Source: Gastracanthus pulcherrimus (lineage: Eukaryota; Arthropoda; Insecta; Hymenoptera; Pteromalidae). Taken from it: 64,000 nt of DNA. The stretch is taken from assembly GCA_949152435.1 (NCBI GenBank), contig OX424572.1, positions 47,137,515 to 47,201,514 on the forward strand, given 5' to 3'. A program made the position numbers and the translations under genes. The notes under the pieces were generated by a model, which saw only the letters and a program-made list of their open reading frames with translations, was not told the origin of the DNA and did not search any database. Positions 1 through 9,896 of this stretch are shown here, one piece after another; the first letter of the stretch is position 1; each line of letters starts with the position of its first letter.

Positions 1-396
1 TATGTATGCTAGACAAGTATGATTTTCTCATTCTTCATATTAGTGTATTAAAAACATGTAAAAATTATTCTTAAAAGGAATTTAGTAATTATAAAACATT
101 TATGTAAAATATTAAATGTATTCATGAAACTATTTGTGACTCTTGATTTGAATTTTGATAAAGTGTTATGAACAATTAATGTTTGTATTTACTATTTATA
201 TGCTTTGAAATAGTAAATAGGCGACATAATTTTATGCTAAAGAAAGTAGGAATATTCAACTAACAAATTGTCAACTAAAGAAAACATTTCTGTTATACTT
301 GTAATTTCCGCTTTACCATCGTTTTGTAATTTCCTTTTAAAATTTCATACAATGTCTTCAATTATAGATAATAAGTATAAACATAAGGGCCCGTCT
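1..396 (+). repeat. Left arm of a long inverted repeat (foldback element)
   Basis: This arm is the reverse complement of about 1320-1716 at roughly 90% identity by eye, with small indels. Both arms end on their inner side at the same motif: GGGCCCGTC at 387-395 on the left and GACGACGGGCCC at 1321-1332 on the right. The arm starts at the window edge, so its true outer end may lie upstream. The open frame at 268-477 lies in the arm and has no recognisable protein, so I do not count it as a gene. The arms could be the ends of a foldback or MITE-type DNA element, or two copies of one repeat in opposite orientation. Confidence 0.8.
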
Positions 397-520
397 CCCT
401 ATAGTTCAAGGTGCATTAGAAGAAATATAATACTTTTTCATCAGAAAAATGTAATTTTTCTACAGCTTGTTTTTTAAAAGATAAGTGTAATATAAAAGTT
501 AAATGTAAAATATAAGATAG

Positions 521-935
521 TAAGCACCGGAACCATTGGTGGCGCCAGTGGTTGTGTGGCGAATCGCTCACGAAACTTCAGCAGCGTTGCGGCGCGGTTG
601 TACTTGGATGGGTGACCGTTCGCACAACCAAGGGAACCAACAATAGTATTTTTTCCGGTAGACAAGAATGATACTCGACTAGCAAGTTGATTTCCTTATC
701 GCACCTCGTCCTGGTGGAGGTTTTTCCTACGGGTTTTCCTCCATCATAGGTTACCGACATAGGTAGAAACTTGCCATTGTCGGTAACTTGGGCGAATGCG
801 GGATCGGCGTGGGGAATTAGGATGGGTTTGTTAGGATCAAATACCTCCACATACAGGTGGTAGGGGTATCCTGTAAAAACTCGAAAAGATATACTATACA
901 GGTAGGAACAAGAATAATAATAATAATTAAAAAAA
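521..935 (+). repeat. 5S-rRNA-derived SINE-like unit
   Basis: Positions about 560-630 closely resemble the internal promoter half of eukaryotic 5S rRNA: CGAAACTTCAGCAGCG (571-586), then GGCGCGGTTGTACTTGG and GATGGGTGACCG, which correspond to box A, the intermediate element and box C. The first part of a 5S gene is missing and the flanks differ, so this is not a functional 5S gene. A unique body of about 280 bp follows and ends near 913-935 in an AAT-repeat and A-rich tail, as SINEs do. Known SINE3-class elements have 5S heads and Pol III transcription; assigning this unit to that class is inference. Confidence 0.65.
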
Positions 936-1315
936 GTAGATAGTAATTAAAATAAAGTACGTTAAGTTTTCTTCGTCAAATACGAATGAAACTGGTTGAA
1001 AATATATTAACTAAAAATTATTTATTATTATTCGAATAGACAACTAGAGCATTTTTGTATTTTTTACAGAATAAATAAGAAAATTTAATAGATATCTATT
1101 ATTCGATTGATTTATTAAAATTGTTGCGTTTAAGTAAACTGCTTAGTAAAAATGCCCCGTTAAACTCTTCAAAATATTGTTGATAACGTCAGGTTAACAT
1201 TTTGACACATTCCATTCTTTTGACAGAAAAAATAGTTTAAATATTTTTTAAACATAACGTAAAATGGAGGCTAATACTTAATAACATGTAAGCTTATAAC
1301 AGTCCACCAATGAAT
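936..1315. other. AT-rich spacer inside the foldback
   Basis: This AT-rich stretch lies between the SINE-like tail and the right inverted arm. I see no gene, tandem repeat or RNA motif in it. Confidence 0.5.
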
Positions 1316-1319
1316 AATC

Positions 1320-1716
1320 GGACGACGGGCCCGTATGTTTATAGTTATTATCTACAATTGAAAATATTGTATAAAATTTTAAAAGGTAATTACAAAACGA
1401 TGGTAAAGCGGAAATTACAAGTATAACATAAATTTTTTCTTTAGTTGACAATTTGTTAGTTGATTTTCCTACGTTCTTTAGCATAAAATTATGTCGCCTA
1501 TTTACCATTTCAAAGCATATAAATAGTAAATACAAACATTAATTGTTCATAACACTTTATCAAAATTCAAATCAAAAGTCACAAATAGTTTCATGAATAT
1601 ATTTAATATTTTACACAAATGTTTTATAATTACTAAATTCCTTTTAAGAATACTATTTATATGCTTTTCATGAACTAATAAGAAAGCAGAAAAAATCATA
1701 CTTGCCTAGCTTATAC
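1320..1716 (-). repeat. Right arm of the long inverted repeat
   Basis: Reverse-complement partner of positions 1-396. Its outer end (TCATACTTGCCTAGC near 1700) pairs with GCTAGACAAGTATGA near position 8. With the left arm and about 925 bp of central sequence it forms a structure of about 1.7 kb. The open frame at 1278-1535 on the minus strand lies mostly in this arm and corresponds partly to the frame in the left arm, which explains it as repeat sequence and not a gene. Confidence 0.8.
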
Positions 1717-2097
1717 ATTTGTAAAAAGTAAGTTTTAGGCAGATTTCACAACTTTCTTAGGGTCTGAATAATGCAGTATTTGAATAAATATAATTTTCAA
1801 AATATTACAACTGTATTGGGAATAATTTTATTACCTTTAATACTGTATTTTCTTATTAAAAATTTATCTGAAGTAGTATATCAAATTGGTTTTAACAATG
1901 TTTAGTTGCTTATGAGAGGATGAGTAATTTCACACGTAGAATTTAGACCTTTATAAACTCTCATACAATTTTTTGTTTTATAGCCCATATCTAGGCAGAT
2001 CCTAAATACCCTAAAGGTCCTAAAGTTTGTCGTGTTAAAAGTTACAATAAAAAAGTTTCGATGAATATACATATAGTATAATAATATATTATGCACC

Positions 2098-2346
2098 TAG
2101 GGAGTAAAGTAGAATATTGACACCCGCGAGTGAGTTGCCGCCCAAGCGAAGCGAGGGAGCAAATTCGCAGGCGGCAATAGCCTTCATTACTCCCGAGTGC
2201 AAATTACTCCCGAGTGCAATATAGGATTTTTTCTCATGTTCGGCGGATAGTTGTTTGTGTTTAATCCTCGATTTCAGGGTTAAATGCGTCACATAATCTC
2301 ACTTCTAGAAAGTGCAACGTATATGCTCATCTCTACTTTTACTCCC
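2098..2346. repeat. Small MITE-like inverted-repeat element
   Basis: The left end TAGGGAGTAAAGTAGA is mirrored by TCTCTACTTTTACTCCCTA at about 2328-2346, giving terminal repeats of about 17 bp around 250 bp. The interior has a locally duplicated ACTCCCGAGTGCAA (2189-2216) and a GC-rich AGCGAAGCGAGG motif that recurs outside the element at about 2378-2390. The second copy suggests either a nested insertion or a larger element reaching about 2430. No coding capacity is seen. Confidence 0.5.
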
Positions 2347-2785
2347 TACTAGCGCAACTTGCATAACTTGTGACCCGAGCGAAGCGAGGACGACAATACG
2401 TAGGCAGCACTAGCCGGGAGTAAAAGCAGAGAGACGCGCATGCGCATGTTTTTTAAGGTGCCGTTTATTTTGACATCTGTAACTTCATACAGAATTCTAT
2501 TACTACTCAATGAAGGGAAAGCGAGTTTATATTTTAACTAAATATAAGTACTAATTATAAGTAATTTTAAACAATACACCGAAAATTGCCTAAACTTATA
2601 GCATTGACTGTCGAGTTTTCATGAATTATATCTTTATATAATCTTTAAAATAACATTCTAAGGCAGATAATATTGTATCTTTGGAATGTATAACAATAAC
2701 GAAGTACATAAAAATGTTAATAACAATTATTTTCAAGATGTCGCAACCAATATTGCGGCCAAAATGATAAAAATGAATAAAATAC

Positions 2786-3795
2786 TTGACTACACAAGTG
2801 ACTATTCATGACGTTTCAATCTATCACGTTTGCTTTGACAATTTCTTCTCTTTGTCAGATCTATTAGTGTATCTTTTGAATAAAGGTTTAAAATCCACTG
2901 GAACTGTTCGAGAGAATCGTATTTTTACAAAACAAATGTTTCCTGATGTTGAAAATCCAAATCCTAAAACGGCCAAATCAAAAAAAGTTGTAGAAAATTC
3001 AGAAAAAGAATGTTCACAGACAAACATAAACTATCCAAGATGTCTTCAAAAGGGACTTATGTTATTAGTCATGATGAAAACAGTAGGACAAACTACGTTA
3101 CAGTAGTGAACTCAAAACAAGTTTCTTTTTTATCAACTGCTTCTGGAATAACTCCATTAGCTAATGTTGCAAGATATGATCAGTACCAAGTGAAAAAAGT
3201 CCCAGTATCCGTACCTGCAGTATTCGATCTGTATAATATGTTTATGGGTTTAGTAGGTCTACACAATCAACATTGCAGTGATTTAGAAATTATCATAGGT
3301 GGAAAGAAATGCACTTGTGTTGTGCTAAAAAGATTGATTGAATCATCTTTGACAAATGGTTTGGCGATACGTAATATTGCACATGAGACAAAAATGTCAT
3401 CCAAAGATTTTTCATTAAGTGTTGCTAGATCAAATCTAAAAGATATTTCAGATAATTTATAAATATATTTGAAAATAAAAGTACCAGAACGACGCAGAAT
3501 GTATACTGCTTGTTCAAACAAAACAGTGTTTTATTGCGGTGACTGTAAAGAACATTTATGTGAAACATGTTTTGACAAAGTTCATTCGAAGGCTCATCGT
3601 AAAGTAACAAATAAATCGCAAAAGATCTGTAAAGCCAATCCTGAATGCAAGGAATGCACAACTATGTCTTGTAATACTTGCGAAATACATATATGTTTAT
3701 CATGTTTTGATAACTATCATGATTTATTATACATAATTTCTCCAAAAGATGCGCAACATTTTTGTACAAACGTTTATGTCACTAATTTATTATGA
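2786..3795 (+). pseudogene. piggyBac-family transposase relic
   Basis: Three pieces form one decayed transposase. The piece at 2786-3106 contains CFDNFFSL and GTVRENR, the region around the second catalytic aspartate of piggyBac transposases. A frame change near 3010-3050 leads to 3010-3462, which resembles the domain after it (FLSTASG, then SVPAVFDLYNMFMGLVG where functional copies read VDKADQ). A stop at 3460-3462 is followed in the same frame by 3469-3795, a Cys-rich tail with several CxxC pairs, like the C-terminal RING-like finger of intact piggyBac proteins. The N-terminal half, including the first catalytic Asp, is absent. The third Asp position is not recognisable. This is a different, older family from the intact copy at 7425-9131, and it cannot encode an active enzyme. 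Confidence 0.75.
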
Positions 3796-3954
3796 AAATA
3801 TAAAATAAATCACATAAAAAAACATGACGCTACGTACTAAAAAGAATTTTAGTACATTCTGTTCACCTCCTCGCTGCGAGAGACGGGCATCCTTACAGAT
3901 GGCAAATGAACAGAAAAATTTTAAAAGCTTATAATATTTTAAGACAAATTTATT

Positions 3955-4315
3955 TTTTGTTATAATAGCGGTTATATTGGATTCTACATGAAAAATGAAA
4001 ATTTTCTATCCAATTCGGAATCAGCAACCTCAAGAACAAAAAAAAGAGAAAACCCACATGCACATTAGAAAAAAAAATTATTTGTTGTAATATCGGCCAT
4101 GTTGGATCCGACATTTTGTAAAATGAAAATTTAATGTCAGATTCAAAATCAGTAAGTTCAAAAACATAAAAAATGAGTACCCACATGCAATACCCACATT
4201 TGAAAAAAAAATTTTAGTTATAATATCGGCCATGAAAGTCATGAAATGAAAGTCTGATATGAAATTCGAATTCAACGACCTCAAAAAGAGAAAACGAATA
4301 GTCAATTCTATAGTC
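3955..4315. repeat. Tandem array, about 3 units of about 115 bp
   Basis: Units recur around TATAATATCGGCCATG and AAAATGAAAATTT, then AAATCAGTAAGTTCAAA-type text, then GAGAAAACCCACATGC. Three degenerate copies are visible just inside the right terminal arm of the decayed piggyBac-like element. The two minus-strand open frames here are by-products of the repeat. Confidence 0.6.
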
Positions 4316-4879
4316 ATGTATTTTATTCATTTTTAGAATTTTGGCCGCCATGTTGGTTTCGCCATCTTGAAAATAATTGCTATTAACATGTTATTATTAT
4401 TATACATTCCAAAGATACTATATAAGCTTCCTTAGAACGTTATTTTTAAGCTTCATTAAAGAAATAATTCATGAAAATTCGACAGTCGATATTATAAATT
4501 CAGGCAACTTTGGGCGGCCATATTGAATTTTCGGTGAAAAACTTTTAAAATCTGACCCCGGAATTGGAAAGAAAAGGACTTTCTATATAAAAAATATATT
4601 TACCTAATAAGGTTTACTTGGTTTTATGTGTATTATATACGAAAAGCCAATCGACTGTCAAATGTCCGGTTAGGACTTAATGGGTTAAGAGCACATATAC
4701 TTAGACTTTTCCGTTTATTATATTTTTACATATCAATGGGAGCAAAAGACAGCCAAAGTAATCAAAGACGAAAGGTACTGAGAGCAGCAGGAGAATCTTG
4801 CGGAGTCGGACTATAGCACGAGACTGCATAAGATACCGTACGGGGCGACAAGTACACAGAATGCAACAAATACGATGAA

Positions 4880-6066
4880 TGCAATTCAAGCTCCATAATC
4901 AAGGGGGGGGGGGGGGCGAGTACCTCTTGAGGCACGGAGGATTATCCAATACCGTGAAAGCGGAGCCAACATCGTAGCATCATCAACACGCTCGAGAGCT
5001 GCGACTGAGTAAAGCATGCCGAGCCAAGGAGACACAGCGAGCGAGCCTCGACGACGAGTCGAGTCCCGTACCGAAGCGCGCGAGCTGGGAACGGCGAACA
5101 CAACCGAAAGCGGCCAACAGTAACCGAGCTGCGCTCGCAGCCAAGCAGCAGCTGAGCTCTCGCTCGCAGCCAAGCAGCAGCTGAGCTCTCGCTCGCAGCC
5201 AAGCAGTAGCATCGCAGCTGTACGAGTCCTCGGATTTAGCCGAGCTGCGATGTGAAAGAGTGGGATGCGCGCGCACGTTCGTCAGGCAATACCTCCTGTC
5301 GCTAACTTTACCGACGGCTAGTAATGACATAAGACGTATCGGCTGATAGAGTATTATAGGTGACGAGAGCATAGGTTAGCGTCATGAAGCACGAGATTAT
5401 TCACGGCGCGTATCCGACAGTCTTCTTCCGGTCCTCGAGCGCAACAGGTGGGCTCTCGTCTTATACTAATATTTTCGCGACTTTAACATTTATTTTTCTA
5501 ATATAACGTAGTCACCGGTTAATTTCTGCGGAATATCTAACGCGACACAACGGGTGCTATTGAAGTGCGTGCGGGAAAACGGCAAAATTTGTAGTGGTTG
5601 AGCTCTCGGATTGCTACACTCAGCAAACTGCGAGACACGCGAATTTACCGTCGAATGGACATGCTGCCATGATAGCAAAATTCTCGCTGTACTCAGTTCG
5701 TTTCGTTTTCCATTTGTTTATAATCAAGAGTGCTGCGATCAGAGTCCAGCGAACTTCGAGGAGGCAGCCTCAATCTTGGGTGATGAACATCGAGAACCAA
5801 TCCGCGTAAGAGTATATCCGCCATTGCGGTAGGTAGCCAAATGGCGTCGACTCACGCAGTTCGAAGCACTCGAGCACGCGTCGGGGACAGGAAGTTTGCT
5901 CAGCTAGATTTATGTTCCATTTCATTTGAATATCATTATAAATACATTTTTCTTATTAGTTAGTTCCTAGAGTTTTATTTGGAATAAACGACAAACCCTT
6001 TATTTACATATTAAATTGAGAATCTTCTACCGCTGATTAGTTTGGCGGGTATATTAAGTAAAGTAA
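4880..6066 (+). other. GC-rich block, possible LTR and leader of a retrotransposon
   Basis: After an 18-bp G-rich run near 4900, the sequence becomes GC- and CpG-rich to about 5900, then turns AT-rich with a polyadenylation-type AATAAA near 5983. It includes a tandem array of about 29 bp (5125-5209, CTGAGCTCTCGCTCGCAGCC units). The sequence continues beyond the piggyBac insertion at 9601, where a short gag-like start appears. I infer a 5' LTR plus leader. I could not define LTR ends or a primer-binding site, and the open frames here look fortuitous. Confidence 0.35.
5125..5209. repeat. 29-bp tandem repeat, about 3 copies
   Basis: CTGAGCTCTCGCTCGCAGCC plus AAGCAGCAG is repeated nearly perfectly, with partial copies at both ends. 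It accounts for the overlapping Ala/Leu-rich open frames on the minus strand. Confidence 0.8.
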
Positions 6067-6083
6067 TTAACCCTTTCAGTCAC

Positions 6084-7030
6084 GCAATTCAATTCATTTG
6101 GTTATGGAAGTGCAAATATATGTTTCCAATGTATTTTTGAACGAAGAATCCAAATCAAGTGTCAAAAATTGAATAAATATAAAAACAACCCCTCAAATGG
6201 GGTGAAAACCACCCTTTTAGTTAAAAAATGCAATTTGTTTGGTAATGGAAGTGCAATATATGTCCACAATGCATTTTTGAATGCAGAATCCAAATCTGAT
6301 ATCAATAATTTTATACATATAAAAACAACCCCTCAAATGGGGTGAAAACCACCCTTATAGTCATAAAATTCAATCCGTTTGTTATGGAAGTGCAATATAT
6401 GTTTCCAATGTATTTTTGATCGTAGAATACGAATCTGATATCAAAAATTGAATAAATATAAAAACAACCCCTCAAATGGGGTGAAAACCACCCTTATAGT
6501 CATAAAATTCAATCCGTTTGTTATGGAAGTGCAATATATGTTTCCAATTTATTTTTGAATGCAGAATACGAATGTAACGTCAAAAATTTTATAAATATAA
6601 AAACAACCCCTCAAATGGGGTAAAAACTACCCTTTTAGTCATACAATTTAATTCTTTTGAAGACTATATATTCTTTGAAGACTATATGTTCACAATGTAT
6701 TTTTGAATGCAGAATCCAAATCTGATTTCAGAAAGTTTTATAAATATACAAAAAATCCCTCAAACAGGGTGAAAACCACCCTTTTATACGTACAATTCAA
6801 TTCGTTTCACTATAGAAGAAAATATATGTTTCCGATGTAAATTTTAACGCGGATGCAAATCCAATGTCACAAATTTGAAAACATAAAAAAACTCGTAAAA
6901 TGGAATAAAAAGTAACATTGCAGTCACGAAACCCTGTTTGTTTTGTTATGTTACTGCTAATATTAGTTTCTGATACATTTTTCAACGCTAAATTTGAATC
7001 CAATGGAAAAAAATTCAGTAATCGTAAAAA
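6084..7030. repeat. Seven tandem repeats of about 140 bp inside piggyBac
   Basis: The motif TGTTTCCAATGTATTTTTGA recurs near 6121, 6259, 6399, 6538, 6687, 6827 and 6965, giving spacings of 138-149 bp. Each unit also holds AAAACAACCCCTCAAATGGG and TGAAAACCACCCTT, and decay increases toward the gene. The CCCCTCAAATGGGG core is self-complementary. A copy in reverse orientation sits near the right end. Subterminal arrays of this kind may be transposase-binding sites; that is inference. Confidence 0.85.
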
Positions 7031-7106
7031 CGATCTCTAAAATTCTAATTGGATTACTACGAAAATGTGAATACTCAACGTCAAAGCACTCGATAGGACC
7101 TAAGAA

Positions 7107-7116
7107 TATATAAATA
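7107..7116 (+). promoter_or_regulatory. Possible TATA box of the piggyBac transposase
   Basis: TATATAAATA stands about 310 bp upstream of the start codon, beyond the repeat array. It is the best TATA-like string in the leader. AT-rich sequence makes chance matches common. Confidence 0.3.
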
Positions 7117-7424
7117 GAATTTAGAGCTCAAAAAATATATTGAAAATCTCTGAAAGCCATATAAATTTTCTAAAACACCCCTTGTTACAATCCCCTCGAG
7201 TGAATGATTTCAATCCAAACTATATTTTGAAAAAAGAATATTAATAATAATAAAAAAAATTGTTTGCAAGAACTTCAAAGGATCAAATCTAAGTTTATTA
7301 GGTAGTTACATAAAATTTCTATATTTTTCCTATCAAAAATTTCAATATCATTATTCGTTCTAAATTATCAGTAATCTCACAACATTGTGAAATTTGTTTT
7401 GGTTTATTCTAAAAAATTTGTATC

Positions 7425-9131
7425 ATGGAATATGCTGAAATCACCAGTGATAATGAAAGTGAAGATGAATATGATGATCCAGAATATGATTCTGAATGTG
7501 ATGATGATTCGGATATTGACAAAAATCAAATTGATGAAGCAGTAGCCTCGTTAGAAAATACTTCATATAGTGAAAATTCTAACGTGATTGAATATGAAAG
7601 TGATAGTGATACTCCGTTGAGTGACAGATTAGCTGCTTTAGATGGTATTTGGGATAATAAAAGAAGAAAATTCGACGAAATAATTTTTTCCGAAGATTGC
7701 GGTCCAATGGTTCCTTCAGATATTCGTTCACCTTCACAAATTTTCCTTTGCTTATTTTCAGAAGTTTTGATCGAAAGAATTGTCGAACAGACTAATCTTT
7801 ACGGGCAGCAATCAGACAAGCCATTTGAAGAAGTAAATAAAGCAGAAATATTGAAATTTATTGGCATGAATATCATGATGGGAATAAGTAGGTTACCCGC
7901 CATTCGGTGCTATTGGTCATCTAATTCTCAATTACACAACTCTTATATAAGCCCTGTTATGCCTCTCAATAGGTTTTTTGCTATCCTGTCTCATATACAT
8001 TTGAATGATAACTTATCAATGCCACAAAAAGGTGAACCCAATTATGATAAGCTATATAAACTAAGACCCTTACTTGATATGCTTTCAGAAAATTTTATAA
8101 AATTCTACAAACCATCTGAAAAACAAGCTGTTGATGAAAGTATGGTCAAATTCAAAGGTAGAAGTACTCTAAAACAGTACAATCCACAGAAACCTATAAA
8201 AAGAGGTTTTAAAATTTGGGTTAGAGCAGATGAACATGGTTTTGTATGTGAGTTTCAGGTATATACTGGAAAAACTGCTAACTTGGTTGAAAAACAATTG
8301 GGCGAAAGAGTTGTAATCGATTTAACCCATCAAATTATTTCAAAAAATTATCAAGTTTATTTCGATAATTACTTTACTAGTGTTAATTTGATGATTGAAC
8401 TCAAAAGTAAAAATATATTAGCCTGTGGAACAGTACGAAAAAATCGGAAAGGTTTGCCAAAAAAACAAATAAACGATAAAACAATGAAAAGGGGAGATTA
8501 TGAATCTCGGACTTCATACAAGGGTATCAGTTGGATAAAATGGAATGATAACAAACCTGTCCAGTTTTTATCTAATTTTCACGATCCTTCAATCAAAACT
8601 ACTGTAAGTAGACGACAAAAAGATGGTACTAGCATTCAAATCAATTGTCCACAAGCCACTCGAGACTATAATAATTATATGAACTGTGTTGACAAAGCAG
8701 ATCAGTTGAAATCTACATACGAGATTAGTAGAAAAAGTAAAAAGTGGTGGCTTCGAATATTCTGGCATTTTATCGATGTAACCGTTGTAAATTCTTTCAT
8801 CATTTACAAGCAAAATACCCCTACTACTAAAATGAATTTGATAGATTTTCGACTAAAGCTGGTAACTGAGCTTATTGGGTTTGCATCACCTAAAAAAAGA
8901 GGTACCAAGACAAAACAATTTACTCCTAGTAAGCGTAAGCCTCAAATTTCAAATGAAATAAGATTTTCTCAAGCCCCGCACATTCCAACTAAACTCAAAA
9001 TACAAAGAAATTGCACTTGTTGTAGTTCTAAAACAAATCGAGTTAGAACTTCCTACATGTGCACAACTTGCAATGTTCCATTATGCATAAAAGAAAAACA
9101 AAATTGTTATGAAATATATCACAAAACGTAA
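7425..9131 (+). CDS. piggyBac transposase, intact
   Basis: The 568-aa protein is in the normal size range for piggyBac transposases (about 550-650 aa) and would catalyse cut-and-paste transposition at TTAA sites in the nucleus. Residues 1-65 are very acidic, as is typical of the N-terminus. The DDE_Tnp_1_7-type core follows, and candidate catalytic aspartates are D237 (VDESMVKFKGR), D314 (VYFDNYFTS) and D423 (NCVDKADQ). A C-terminal Cys-rich finger uses C530, C532, C533, C546, C549, C554, C561 and H566, like the RING-like DNA-binding domain. The first in-frame ATG gives the acidic start, so I use it. An AATAAA at 9156-9161 lies about 25 bp after the stop. There are no frameshifts or stops. 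Activity is plausible but untested. Confidence 0.95.
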   Translation: MEYAEITSDNESEDEYDDPEYDSECDDDSDIDKNQIDEAVASLENTSYSENSNVIEYESDSDTPLSDRLAALDGIWDNKRRKFDEIIFSEDCGPMVPSDIRSPSQIFLCLFSEVLIERIVEQTNLYGQQSDKPFEEVNKAEILKFIGMNIMMGISRLPAIRCYWSSNSQLHNSYISPVMPLNRFFAILSHIHLNDNLSMPQKGEPNYDKLYKLRPLLDMLSENFIKFYKPSEKQAVDESMVKFKGRSTLKQYNPQKPIKRGFKIWVRADEHGFVCEFQVYTGKTANLVEKQLGERVVIDLTHQIISKNYQVYFDNYFTSVNLMIELKSKNILACGTVRKNRKGLPKKQINDKTMKRGDYESRTSYKGISWIKWNDNKPVQFLSNFHDPSIKTTVSRRQKDGTSIQINCPQATRDYNNYMNCVDKADQLKSTYEISRKSKKWWLRIFWHFIDVTVVNSFIIYKQNTPTTKMNLIDFRLKLVTELIGFASPKKRGTKTKQFTPSKRKPQISNEIRFSQAPHIPTKLKIQRNCTCCSSKTNRVRTSYMCTTCNVPLCIKEKQNCYEIYHKT

Positions 9132-9186
9132 ATGTATATAAGATAAAAGAAAATGAATAAATATCTACCTGAAAAAGATTTAGAAA

Positions 9187-9322
9187 ATAAAAAAAAAATT
9201 ATAAAAAAAAAAAGAAAAAAAAACGAAAAAAAAAATAAAAAAGAAAAAAAGAAAAAAAGAGAAAAAGAAAAAAAAAAGAAAAAAAGAAAAAAAGAAAAAC
9301 AAAAAAAAAAAGAAAAAAACAT
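9187..9322 (+). repeat. Purine-rich A/AAAAAG tract
   Basis: A nearly pure A/G run of about 135 bp inside the piggyBac 3' untranslated region, downstream of its AATAAA. The Lys-rich and Phe-rich open frames on the two strands are translations of this tract. Confidence 0.9.
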
Positions 9323-9600
9323 AACTCTGCCACAGACGGTCCCAAGCCCGTGTTCTAATGAGGAGGGGGTTTTTTTACTTTCATAACCAAACGAATTCAA
9401 TTTCATGACTAAAAGGGTGGTTTTCACCCCATTTGAAGGGTTGTTTTTATATTTATAAAATTATTGATATCAGATTCGTATTCTACGATCAAAAATACAT
9501 AGAAAACGTATATTTGTACTGCGATAACAATAGAAATCAAATTTTGTGACTAAAAACAATAGGGAGCCGATATATCGGCTTCTGTGACTGAAAGGGTTAA

Positions 9601-9815
9601 TCTAACTTTGATGAAAATTTTGATAATAAAATTTTATACTTATTTTGCCGCGTCCGGGTAACGTATAGATCTGTCTGAACGTATAGATCTGTAGTACGTC
9701 CTACCTACGCTGCAGATTTCGCTGGCTGGCTAGCCTGCCGCGAGAAGACTAAAAAGATGTCTAGTGAGCAAAGCTACAATCTGCGTACCTCCAATAGTGA
9801 TAAAGAAGCCAGTAG
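9601..9815 (+). pseudogene. Possible retrotransposon leader and truncated gag start
   Basis: Sequence resumes after the piggyBac insertion. An ATG at 9757 opens a 19-codon frame reading MSSEQSYNLRTSNSDKEASR before TGA. The hydrophilic start with a YNLR motif resembles N-termini of LTR-retrotransposon Gag proteins. It joins logically to the GC-rich block before 6067, so the piggyBac would have split one older element. The rest of gag and pol is missing. Confidence 0.3.
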
Positions 9816-9896
9816 GTGATCCAGGATATATGTTTATATCATATGAGGTTAAGTCATGCATTGTATTAAATATTAAAGTAATTAAGTATATTTGAA

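Larger units (their letters stand above)
2577..4536 (+). mobile_element. Decayed piggyBac-like transposon with about 210-bp inverted repeats
   Basis: Terminal arms 2577-2781 and 4318-4536 are inverted copies of each other. Each starts CACCGAAAATT and carries the shared internal blocks ATCTTTGGAATGTATAA and ATTATTTTCAAGATG. Between them lie a broken piggyBac-type transposase and a short tandem array at about 3955-4315. Such long arms are unusual for canonical piggyBac elements, which have short terminal repeats. The arms could therefore be subterminal sequence, or the transposase relic could lie inside another element. I found no convincing TTAA duplication at both ends. Confidence 0.65.
6067..9600 (+). 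mobile_element. Complete piggyBac transposon with TTAA borders
   Basis: TTAA at 6067-6070 is followed by CCCTTTCAGTCAC (6071-6083). The mirror GTGACTGAAAGGG (9584-9596) is followed by TTAA (9597-9600). A 13-bp perfect terminal inverted repeat with TTAA duplication is the hallmark of piggyBac. The 3526-bp element carries a single uninterrupted transposase, seven repeats of about 140 bp on the left and an inverted partial repeat on the right (about 9385-9540). Perfect termini and an intact frame suggest recent insertion. It appears to have landed in the leader of an LTR-type retrotransposon. Confidence 0.93.

Noticed and set aside
560..630. A functional 5S rRNA gene
   Set aside because: Only the internal control region matches; the 5' third of 5S and the terminal stem are missing and the tail is SINE-like.
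1744..1905. Short hydrophobic frame of about 44 codons beginning near 1771
   Set aside because: AT-rich sequence easily gives Leu/Ile-rich frames; there is no splice, promoter or homology support.
4886..5372. Several Ala/Ser/Leu-rich minus-strand frames
   Set aside because: They arise from a GC-rich 29-bp tandem repeat and overlap each other in different frames.
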